The notes beneath the pieces are model-generated. The model saw only the letters and a list, made by a program, of their open reading frames with translations, ran no database searches and was not told where the DNA came from. Shown one piece after another: positions 54,851 to 64,000 of a DNA stretch of 64,000 nucleotides. Position 1 is the first letter of the stretch; the number at the start of each line of letters is the position of its first letter. This DNA comes from Ctena decussata (lineage: Eukaryota; Mollusca; Bivalvia; Lucinida; Lucinidae): contig OZ022500.1 of assembly GCA_963989385.1 (NCBI GenBank), positions 22,830,460-22,894,459 on the forward strand, written 5' to 3'. Made by a program: the position numbers and the translations under genes.

Positions 54851-57800
54851 ACCTGACGTTACGTCTAGTGGAATTCAAATACATAGTAGCAAATAATGTA
54901 TAAACATTAAAGCGTTGAGAAGTCCAAGAATGTAGTGGAAAATAAAGAGTTGTGTTAACCTAAATGGTGTGGTGATGTAAAGATGATTCTAAAGAGAAAA
55001 TCCAAAATGTAGTGAAAATTAGGTGTAGTGGAATTCAAAAGCATAGTAGCAAATAATGGTATCAATATCAAACTACTGAGAAATCATAGAATGTAGTGGA
55101 CAAAAAGAGCTGCCTTAATCTGAATTGCCTGTTGATGTAAGAATGAAATTGTAAAGAAATTCTAAAATGTAGTGAAATGAGGTGTAGTGGCATTCATACA
55201 GCAAATAATGGTATCAACATCAAAGTGTTGAGAAATTTTAAAATGTAGTGAAATAAATAAAGAGTAGTGTTTATCTGAATGGCTTGATGGTGTAAAGCTG
55301 GTATTGAAGAGAAATTTCAAAATGTAGTGAAAATCAGTTGTTGTGGAATTCAAAAACATAGTAGCAAATAGTGGTATCAACATCAAACTGGTGAGAAATC
55401 TTAGAATGTAGTGGAAAAAAAAGAGTAGAATTAATCTGAATGCGTGGCCTGATGATGTAAAGATGAAATTGTAGAAAAATTCTAAAATCTAGTGAAAAAT
55501 GAGGTGTAGTGGAATTCAAATACATAGTAGCACATAAACATAAACATTAAACTGTTGAGAAACCTTATAATGTAGCGGAAAATAAAGAGTAGCAGTAATG
55601 GTCTGATGATGTAAAGATCAAATAGTAGAGAAATTCCAAAATGTAGTGAAAATTAGGTGTAGTGGAATTCAAAAACATAGAAGCAAATTAATGGTACCAA
55701 TATCAAACTGTTGAGAATTATCAGAATGCAGTGGAAAATAAAGAGTAGCATTTATCTGAATGGCCTGATGATGTAAAGATAAAATTGTAGAGAAATTCTG
55801 AAAAGTAGTGAAATTGAGGTGTAGTGGAATTCAAATACATAGTAGCAAATTATGGTGTCAATATCAAACTGTTGAGAATCTTAGAATGTAGTAGAAAATA
55901 AAGTAAAGAGTACTGTTAATCTAAATGGCCTGATGATGTAAAGCTGAAATTGTAGAGAAATTCTGAAATGTAGTGAAAATGAGCTGTAGTGGATTACAAA
56001 TGCATAGTAAAAAATAATTTATAAACATTAAACTGTTGAGAAATTTTAGAATGTAGTGGAAAATAAAGAGTAGCGTTAATCTGAATGGTGTGATGATGTA
56101 AAGTTGAAATTGTAGAGAAATTCCAAAATGTAGTGAAAATGAGATGTAGTGGAATTCAAAAGCATCAAAGCAGCTTAATGGTATCGATATCAAATTGCTG
56201 AGAAATCACAGAATGTAGTGGGAAAAAGAGAAGCATAAATTAATCTGAATGCCCTGATGATGTAAAGATGAATTGTAGAGAAATTAAAAAATGTGGAGAA
56301 AATGAAAATTGTACTGTAATTAAAACCTTAGTAAAAATCTCACAGCAGAGAAATAATAAAATTCAGCAAATAATGAGGTAAATATCATAAGTTGAGGGGT
56401 GAAAGCAAAGTAAAATTGTATCAAACTGAATCAGGATTTGGACATTATGTCATGTTGAACTGTGTTCAAAATTTTGAAATGAAGATGAACAAAAGGTTGC
56501 GTGAACAAACTAAGGTTCAGTAGATTAAATTTGCACTACAGGAAGATACATGCTAAAGACGTCTTCCCCATATCGTGACATGTATCAAAATACACGCGCA
56601 AATATGATTGACCCTTGATTATCAATGACGTAACACAAGAGCTGCACCCTCGGAATAGTGCCACATGCGACGAGTAGCATCAGCTCAGTCTGTGGTTACA
56701 GTTATGCGTTCACAACATGTATAAACACCCTGGAGCATCATTCACTGGAGAGCCGTAAAGTGTGCGAAGAGTAATGACACTAATCGGACTGCATTCGATT
56801 TTACAAAGATGGGGTGAAACACATTTTTCCTTGCACATACCCAGTGTCGTGATAAAACAGTCTTATGACATACGCAAAACACGCGTGTCCAGACTAGCAA
56901 CATGCGCAATCAGAACAGGGTAGACTACACATTAGCGTAGACATATCTTGGTACCTCCTGGTCGCGTATACATACATATTTCGCTGCAAACGTTATGGGC
57001 TGAAACACAATTTTCCTTGCGCATGCCATTTTGATTCGTGTCGTGATGAAATCAGCCTTATGGTATATGCAAAACACCTATGTCCAGACTAGTTTGTGCA
57101 CTGGCACAATCAGAACAGGATAGGCTTAATAAGTATGCGTTCTGTGAATCAAATGGTGAACTGCGCTAACTCTGACAAACCACGCAGTTTGATAGACTTA
57201 TCTTGGTACCCACTGTTTGCGCATAGCGTCAAATATATTTTGCCCGGGGAAGGCTCAAAACGTTCAACACAAGAGATGAGCACGTGCAAATATGACTGAC
57301 CCTTGATTATCAATGACGTAACCCAAGAGCTGCACCCTCGGAATAGTGCCACATGCGACGAGTAGAATCAGCCCAGCCTGTGGTTACAGTTATGCGTTCA
57401 CAACATGTATAAACACTCTGGAGCATCATTCACTGGAGAGCCGTAAAGTGTGCGAAGATTAATGACACTAATCGGACTGCATTCGATTTTACAAAGATGG
57501 GGTGAAACACATTTTTCCTTGCACATAACCAGGTTCGTGGTAAAACCAGTCTTATGACATACGCAAAACACGCGTGTCCAGACTAGCAACATGCGCAATC
57601 AGAACAGGATAGACTACACATTAGCGTAGACATATCTTGGTACCTCCTGGTTCCGTATACATACATATTTCGCTGCAAACGTTATGAGCTGAAACACATT
57701 TTTCCTTGCGCATGCCATTTTGATTCGTGTCGTGATGAAATCAGCCTTATGGTACATGCAAAACACCTATGTCTAGTCTAGTCTGTGCCCTTGCACAATC

Positions 57801-58179
57801 AGAACAGGGTAGGCGCAATATGTATGCCTTCTGGGAACCAAACGGTGAACTTCGCTAACTCTGACAGACTACGCAGTTGCATAGACTTATCTTGGTACCC
57901 ACTGTTTGCTCATAGCGTTAAATATATTTTGCCCGGAGAAGGCTCAAAACGTTCAACACAAGAGATGAGCATAAAATGCACGTGCAAATATGATTGACCC
58001 TTGATAATCAATGACATAACCCGAGAGTTGCAAGACTTACCAAAACTTACCGCAGTGATCTTAAATTTTGGGATAGATGAATCTGAGAAATCACTTTAGA
58101 ATCAGAGCAAGATGTGCAATCGTCATATCCTATCAGTATTTTTGACACACTCTCGGCTAGTATAAGCACCTGTTCAAAT

Positions 58180-59614
58180 ATACAGCTTTTCTGTGGCACT
58201 TTCCATCCGGATTATTTTAGAGTTGACTATTTCTTTGCGTAAGGCTTAATTTTATGGAAAAAAAGTGACAAGTAAGCTGGTTGCTAATTTGTAACTTTTT
58301 CCATAAAATTAAGCCTTTTGGAAATTTAGATAATTTTAACTACCAGTATGGAAGAAAAAATGCATATATTTTCTTTTATTTTACAACCAGCACTAGCCTG
58401 GCTTCCAGGCTAAATGGTTATATGTATTCAGATGGTATAAGTCTGAACGTGGCTCGTTTTATTCTGATGGACAGCCATGGACAGTCAAAACCAAAAACTA
58501 AAACAAAGGGTCTGGGAGCCAGTCTAAAGTAGCACAAAACTGCTTCAAGGGAGGCAATATAGTAAACTGGTAAATAGGTTATCTTTCAGGGGAAGCAACT
58601 CTACTCTACAATTTTTCATTCTTGCCGCTACTCTTACACGCCATAATACCGGCTGAAAAACAGAGATAGCAGATGCGCTAAACTGGAAGTAGGTTTTGAG
58701 CAGGCGAGATAAAGTTGCTGGTAGAAATAGACGATAATATCCTGGAAGAGTTTAGCCTCTAATGGAAGTTGCTCAGTCTGTAGATTCTACAGTATCAGTC
58801 TGGGTGACTTTTTTTACACAGATAAGGCTGTGTCAGGTCTTGAATAGGCAACATTTTCAGAAGAAAAACAACAACATTAAGTCTAGATCTTCTCTACATT
58901 TCGGCTTCCATTAAACGAATCTGAGATAGTGCCAAATCTGTTTGCATGCATGCAATAAAATTTCAGTTAGTTAGGAATATTTCTGCCACTTTTTTATGCA
59001 CACTTTTGGTTTTATAATGAAAATACACGCTTTCAAAGAGGGTGGATAGCGACAAAATGGTTGCCATTGTCAACAGATACAGTTTAGGTGGATAGCTGGG
59101 ATGTCAGATCGGTTTATATGGAAGATGACAGTTATCAAATGTACGTGTCTTTAAAATCACATTCAGTTTTTAAGTTTTGGTTGTGTCAACGACATAAAAC
59201 CACTTCAATAACTCGTGAAAAGTATTTTCCTAGATTTCAAAGGAATAATATTTGTGTTTATCGAATCTGGTTATGCATTCGTGTAAGGAATACTATATTG
59301 TCAGAAAGAAGCGAACGTAGAACTATACGAGCGGTGCTGGGCCTGTGTTACTTTTCATCGTGTTTGTCTCTTTTTTTTGTGTGTGTATGTGTTTTTTTTT
59401 TTGTTGTTTCATAGTTTTGTATGCCACCAAAGCCGAGTTTGTCTGTGGTGGTGGTGGGTAGGGGCTTGGGGGGGGGGGGAGGGGGGGGGGGGGGCTTGCT
59501 TGTCAGCTTGGTACCGATACTTGAACAAGGGACTGTGACATTGCAAATTTGCCAATTCACCTTTAAATACCAAAACTGTTACCTTTTTAACTGTGGTCCC
59601 TTAAAACTATCCTA
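58180..59614. other. Intergenic DNA with one hairpin and poly-G tracts
   Basis: A hairpin at about 58239-58317 pairs AAGGCTTAATTTTATGGAAA with its inverse. A GGTGGTGGTGGG plus long G tract lies at 59446-59494. The ORFs at 58281, 59088 and 59421 run through low-complexity sequence and are not supported as genes. Confidence 0.45.
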
Positions 59615-60550
59615 TCATAGGCGAGCTTATAGATTAGGTAGGCGTCCGTCGTCAACATTTTCAAACGACTTCTCCTCTGAAGCCTTCATGCCAATTCTTT
59701 CCATTTTTCACATTTATAAAGCATCTATAGCTGGGGGGGGGTATAATTGTTTTTTTGTTGTTGTTGTTTTTTTTTCTAATGGCATAAGAACCATGACAAC
59801 TTATAGTTTTCATTGACTTATAATGGGAAAAAAGTGGAAATTGGCAATTTTGGCTGTTTTGCTGCCGTTATTTAGATTTTTTTCTATAGAAACGTTTCTC
59901 GAGTAGTCCTCTACTAATCATATAAATTTTGTCCAAATCACTGATTTTGATTGGTTGCCAAAGCAAAATAAAGAGTAAATTTCCAAAAAAAAGAATCTGC
60001 TCAAAAGCCATAAGGGCGGGTGGGAGGGGGGATGAAGCTGATACTTTACATACATATTCATGACATTAGCCTCTACATAAATTTTCTTTTATCATCAAAT
60101 CCCATAAGAACTCTTGTTGCTATGGCAACTTATAGTTTCCATTGAATTATGATGGGAAAAGAGAAAATTGGCAATTTTGCTATCTCATTACAGTTATTTT
60201 GATTTTTTCTATTGAAATGTTTCTGGAGTAGCCTCTACATATAAATTGTGTTTTTTTCTTCCAATCTCAAAAGATCTCTGGTTGCTATGGCAACTTATAG
60301 TTTCCATGATGGGAAAAGTGAAAATTGACAATTTTTGCTGTCTCAGTGCAGTTATTTAGATTTTTTTTCTATAAAAAAGTTTCTTGAGTAGTCCTCTGTG
60401 ATTCATATGAATTTTATCCAAATAGCTGAAAATGATTGGTTGCCATGGCAAAATATAGGGTAAATTTTCGAAAAACAAATATATATGTAAAAACCTTCTG
60501 CTCAGAAGCCATAAGGGGGTGAAGCTCATACTTCGCATACACTTTCATGA
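59615..60550 (+). mobile_element. Family A-like fragment with its own monomer type
   Basis: The start GGCGAGCTTATAGATTAGGT with GGCGTCCGTCGTC resembles the family A hairpin end. About three monomers follow with TTGCTATGGCAACTTATAGT, TGATGGGAAAAGTG and TTTCTTGAGTAGTCCTCT. The 3' end is not seen. Confidence 0.55.
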
Positions 60551-60567
60551 CATTATTTTATTCTATT

Positions 60568-61263
60568 CTATCCCATTATCTTACTAGGTCGTTGGGGCAC
60601 CATAGATGACTTCGAAACATTCCCCTCCCATCTTGTTCTGTTTTCAGCTACCCTAGTTGTGCTGGCTAAATTCATCCCTGTCCACTCTTTAATATCGTCT
60701 TCCCGCCTCTTCTTCTGTCCACCTCTTCTTCTTTTTCTTTTCACTGTGCCCTGTAGAATCGTCTTTGCTAAACTAGAAGAATTTGAGACTTGGCCAAACC
60801 ACCTTAATTTCCGTTTCTTGACCAGCGTCAGGAGTTCATCAAGGTCTCCAATGGCTGCCTGGATCTTTCTGCGAACCGCCTCATTGATTATATGGTCCTT
60901 GTACGAAATGTTCAGTAACCTTCGCTAGCATCGCATCTCAAAAGCCTGCGTTATTTTCTCTAACTCTGCTGTCAAGGTCCACGATTCACAGGCATACAGA
61001 AATATGGAAATGACAAGGGAGCGCATAAGTTTCACCTTTGATCCAAGAGATATGTTGTTATATCTCTCCAAATTGGTTTCAGCTTGGTAAGAGCTGAAAT
61101 GGCTTGTGCAATCCGTGAGAGAACCTCCTGTTTTGAGCCAGTATCCAAAGTATTTGAAGCTCGTTACAGTACCCAGCTTCTGCCCTTTTACCTTGATCTC
61201 CCTCTGGATGCCAACTGCGCTGTTTGTCATCAGTTTGGTCTTCTCAGCACTGATCTCCATCTT
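60568..61263 (-). pseudogene. LINE reverse transcriptase C-terminal relic
   Basis: The minus strand encodes KMEISAEKTKLMTN, LGTVTSFKYFGYWL, SLGSKVKLMRSLVISIFLYA then CESWTLTAELEK and AFEMRC. These are the C-terminal part of a non-LTR retrotransposon RT and the conserved post-RT region (RTE-like style; clade uncertain). A TAG at 60925-60927 interrupts the frame, which then stays open through NISYKDHIINEAVRRKIQAA and KKRKLRWFGQVS to TAG at 60568. Around 61070-61130 the frame is shifted and later restored. Truncated at its 5' side near 61263. Confidence 0.88.
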
Positions 61264-61513
61264 ATACATTGGGCAGGTTGTTACGCAGAAGGTTTTACAC
61301 ACGGGTGTCACGAGTGTAGAGCCTTATGCGTCGCCAGGACGGCAGAGAGTGACTTCCGGTTAAAGGTGTTATCGACCAGTGTACTACATTAACAATGAAA
61401 AACTCTAAGAACGTTAGAATTTTTTAACTTTATATATACAAACAATACAATTTACAACTGTCACAACTACAATAATATACAACACATATCAGTTCATGTC
61501 GCTGGCCCAAGTA

Positions 61514-61711
61514 GAGGAGAGTCGGGTAATTTCGGACAGGGGGTAAATTCGGACATACCATTGCAAACAGTGAAAATCCAGATGAGCCGTCTCATCAGGA
61601 TTTTCACTGTTTGGCCAGTTATATTTGTTTTGGCTCAAAACAACTGACATATAAAGGAAACAATGTCACTGTCCGAATTTACCCGCTGTCCGAAATTACC
61701 CGACTCTCCTC
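61514..61711. mobile_element. TA-flanked MITE with internal hairpin
   Basis: Inverted ends of about 42 bp (GAGGAGAGTCGGGTAATTTC, GGGTAAATTCGGACA and inverses). TA at 61512-61513 and 61712-61713. The middle has a hairpin, CAAACAGTGAAAATCC/GGATTTTCACTGTTTG. Tc1/mariner-like by target duplication. Confidence 0.82.
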
Positions 61712-61889
61712 TAAGGTGGTTGTTCCAAATCTGTAATCGAACTGCGTATGTTACGCAAATCGATTACCGCCTGACGTCAACACCGTACTCGGCTCAGCGT
61801 CAGGAACTAAAAGGAAAATACAAAGATCAAAGACGTTAACTGAGCTCACAACAAAAAAATAAGGCCTTTATACCGTTAAGGCTATATTA

Positions 61890-62075
61890 AACTGGTCGCT
61901 CCCTGGATTATACCAGGGACCAGTCTATATATTATGGGAAACACCCACTTATTCCATATCGCGCACTTATAAACTGGTGTCTCCCAGGATTATACCAGGG
62001 ACCAGTCTATATATGTCCATATCGCGCACTTGTACACTGGTCACTCCCTGGATTTTACCAGGGACCAGTCTATAT
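61890..62075. repeat. Three copies of a palindromic CTGGTC...GACCAG repeat
   Basis: ACTGGTCGCTCCCTGGATTA plus TACCAGGGACCAGTCTATAT recurs at about 61891, 61973 and 62035. Each can fold (CCCTGG/CCAGGG), with ATTATGGGAAACACC or CATATCGCGCACTT between. Confidence 0.7.
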
Positions 62076-62199
62076 ATTATGGGAAACACCTTAGTGGACG
62101 AACACTACTGGTTAACACCGTCCCACTTTCTCTTCAGCAGCCAATCACATCGACGACAGTGGCCGACTTCGCCTAGTATTCGCGCTTCCCGCCTTGGCT

Positions 62200-62769
62200 A
62201 GGAATCTTGGGCGCGTGGCGTTGTAATTGTGCTTCTACCCGGGTTAGTATTATCCTGGAGATGTATATGGTATCTCCAGGTGAGACTTGGCTCTAAGCCC
62301 AAACAGTTGAATGCCGGACTTGAAGTGCCTAAAAATAACGAACTTACACTTAATACATTATAACAATATACTAACAATACGCAAGACCTGGACCCGTCTT
62401 GGAAATACCATACAACGCCCTCAGCGAATGCCGAGCATAACGTGCACACGCCAGCCGTGTCACTAGACACAACTCGCGCTCACGATGTAAAGCCAAAACT
62501 GTGCTTACCAATTCCGCCAATGAAGAAATATAGGTCCTACCACACATGTGCGTCGAAGGATCTGACGTCAAACATTGTCAAGAAGTATACTGACGTCAAC
62601 AGGTATCACCATGACATATCCCACATAAAACATGAATGATCAAAACAATGGCCTTTTTACATTAATTGAGTTACCAAAAATCTAACTTGCACATGTATTA
62701 ATTCACTTCTTTAAACTAAGCGTTTGACCATTTGCCATAAAATATATCCTTTGAATAGCTTAATAAGCG
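62200..62769. other. No gene recognised
   Basis: Slightly GC-richer than its surroundings (62200-62560). A small hairpin, CCTGGAGATGTATATGGTATCTCCAGG, lies near 62253. The ORFs on both strands are short and unlike known families. Confidence 0.4.
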
Positions 62770-63095
62770 TTTCTAACACATTTGGGGTCATCACGTTTGA
62801 ACTGATATCATGACGCCAATGGTGTCATACCATATGACGTCATCTAGTGAAGGCAAATCAAACGCATGATGACCAGATGTTACCGTTATAACACATTTGG
62901 GTCATTGCGTTTGACATGACATCATGACGCCATTGATGTCATACCATATGACGTCATGACCAGATGTTTCCGTTATAACACATTTGGGTCATTGCGTTTG
63001 ATATGACATCATGACGCCATTTATGTCATACCATATGACGTCATCTAGTGGAGGCAAATCAAACGTATGACGACCAAATGTTACCGTTATAACAT
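62770..63095 (+). repeat. Three tandem monomers rich in TGACGTCA
   Basis: Monomers of about 114, 90 and 113 bp share ACACATTTGGGTCATTGCGT, ATCATGACGCCATTGATGTC and ACCATATGACGTCATCTAGT. The middle one lacks about 24 bp (CTAGTGGAGGCAAATCAAAC region). Confidence 0.75.
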
Positions 63096-63587
63096 GGAAA
63101 AAACCTTAATGCGGTGCATGCTATGACGTCAATTGACGTCACGCGTATGTAAAATAGTTCCATTACAAATTAATCTAATTCTATAGGCCACGTATACGTG
63201 AAACTAATGTAAAAAGTGCTGACGTCGCAATAACATGAATGCAACTGACGTCGCATGAATAACATGAATGCAACTGACGTCACTCGACGTCAAATATACC
63301 CACACCAGTGCAACCTACATCAGTGTTACAAACTATTTCCGTAATTTACAAAACTTCCTAAAATACTAATTCCATACGCAGCATGATCACTATCATCAAA
63401 ATCAGTCGATACAATTTAATCATACCATAATCAGAAGTCATATTTTTCATTCTTAGCCAAAACTATTCTGAATAAATATAATAAAACCTTACCTATCAGG
63501 TCTTAACAACTGAATTAAGGCACTATATAATGTCCATTCACTTTGAATTTCAAGCCACGTCTAAATTTTAATAATAATTTATGATTA
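63096..63587. other. Flank with further GACGTC words, no gene
   Basis: TGACGTCAATTGACGTCACG lies at about 63124, and AATAACATGAATGCAACTGA plus CGTC is repeated at about 63230-63290. After 63300 the sequence is plain AT-rich DNA. Confidence 0.45.
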
Positions 63588-63832
63588 TATAGAGGATCTT
63601 ACATAAGTGCTCATGTATTATTGAATTTATTAAACGAGTTGGGGAAAAAATAACATTTTATTTGCAAAATTTGACCTAAAACGTCACGATTTCGCCATTA
63701 AAAATGCGACGTTTTAATGGACGTCAGCGTATAACGTTACGACGTTATTTGCATATTCAATCCACTAGTGGATTATCGTTTTTAATGCATGGCTTTAATA
63801 CACTCTCAGATGCGACATCATATGATAAAAAT
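63588..63832 (-). mobile_element. Repeat family H, inverted copy with half hairpin
   Basis: The reverse complement matches 52849-53203 (ATCATATGATGTCGCATCTG, AATCCACTAGTGGATTGAAT, CGTGACGTTTTAGG), but only one arm of the terminal hairpin (TTGAATTTATTAAACGAGTT) remains. Confidence 0.65.
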
Positions 63833-64000
63833 AGTAAATTACGAGCTTGGTAATCTCATTTTAAAATCATGCGACTTTATGAATCATGCTTTTACAGTGA
63901 ATAGGCCACGAGAGTATTCACCGATAATTAATGCGTGACGGATAGCCACAATTTCCGTAAATGTTTTACTACCACAGTTACCCTTAAAACTGTAGCCCTA

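Larger units (their letters stand above)
52024..56586. mobile_element. 4.56 kb element with 20-bp inverted ends and satellite core
   Basis: TGTCACGATATGGGGAAGAC near the left end (about 52029-52048) is perfectly inverted at about 56561-56580. A 9-bp target duplication, AAAATACAC, lies at 52015-52023 and 56587-56595, and copy 1 unit 1 shows the empty site. The core is about 158-163-bp monomers with GTGTAGTGGAATTCAAA, CATAGTAGCAAATAATGG and TGATGATGTAAAGATGAAAT (53200-53710 and 54850-56330). An 84-bp direct duplication lies at 52075-52242. Superfamily uncertain; no transposase frame. Confidence 0.82.
51369..58024 (+). repeat. Three tandem 698-bp units, duplication copy 2
   Basis: Units start at 51369, 56639 and 57327, and the third ends at 58024. 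The first is 698 bp after removing the 52024-56586 element and one target copy; the second is 688 bp (10 bp lost near 57282); the third is 698 bp. Confidence 0.88.
46225..58179 (+). repeat. Tandem segmental duplication, copy 2
   Basis: It follows copy 1 directly and stops at TGTTCAAAT (58179), the same text that precedes the copy 1/copy 2 junction at 46211-46219. It lacks the SINE at 36642, the 36941-39478 segment, the TTAA foldback, the retroposed fragment and the Harbinger-like MITE. It gains about 310 bp near 50208-50527 and the element at 52024-56586. Confidence 0.85.

Noticed and set aside
43518..58000. Recurring 66-70-codon ORFs on both strands
   Set aside because: They repeat exactly with the 698-bp unit and occur on both strands, and some are shortened by indels without frame conservation.
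59421..59816. 131-codon ORF with a poly-Gly run
   Set aside because: Created by a long G tract, and enters the family A-like fragment.

Overview
This is eukaryotic, intron-rich, AT-rich and very repeat-rich DNA. Repeat types such as tRNA-derived SINEs, satellite-carrying elements capped by hairpins, and many palindromic MITEs suggest a bivalve mollusc, most likely a heterodont clam. The species call is inference from repeat style only.

Two genes can be supported. (1) 1-15.4 kb, + strand: the last six coding exons of DDX46/Prp5, a DEAD-box helicase of the U2 snRNP branch-site step. The helicase core lies to the left of the window. One intron (4615-12776) holds a 6.9 kb satellite array. (2) 28.5-33.4 kb, + strand: a three-exon gene for a small secreted protein (signal peptide, Cys-rich PAN-like domain, Thr/Pro linker, EB/EGF-like module, second PAN-like domain), with both introns in phase 1. 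A LINE reverse-transcriptase relic lies at 60.6-61.3 kb, and there is a doubtful coding remnant at 26.1-26.7 kb. Two 5S rRNA-like sequences lie at 39.7 and 49.0 kb.

The rest is repeats. Three families (here A, B, C) share one plan: a hairpin at one end, a core of tandem monomers (about 146-168 bp where I measured them), and a short 3' end, usually CTAG or CTTG, sitting next to T-rich target. This resembles Helentron-like/HINE or 'pearl' elements of bivalves. At 19.9-25.0 kb they are stacked four deep: A, then B, then A in the other orientation, then a SINE. From 34.27 to 58.18 kb there is a tandem duplication of about 12 kb. Its two copies carry different insertions (a SINE, a TTAA-flanked foldback, a retroposed fragment, a TAA-flanked MITE, and a 4.6 kb element with 20-bp inverted repeats). 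Each copy therefore preserves the empty site of the other's insertions. Both copies contain three tandem units of 698 bp. The right end holds the LINE relic, small MITEs and a tract dense in TGACGTCA motifs.

I see no new protein-based system. The most notable content is the transposon architecture and the dated set of filled and empty insertion sites.
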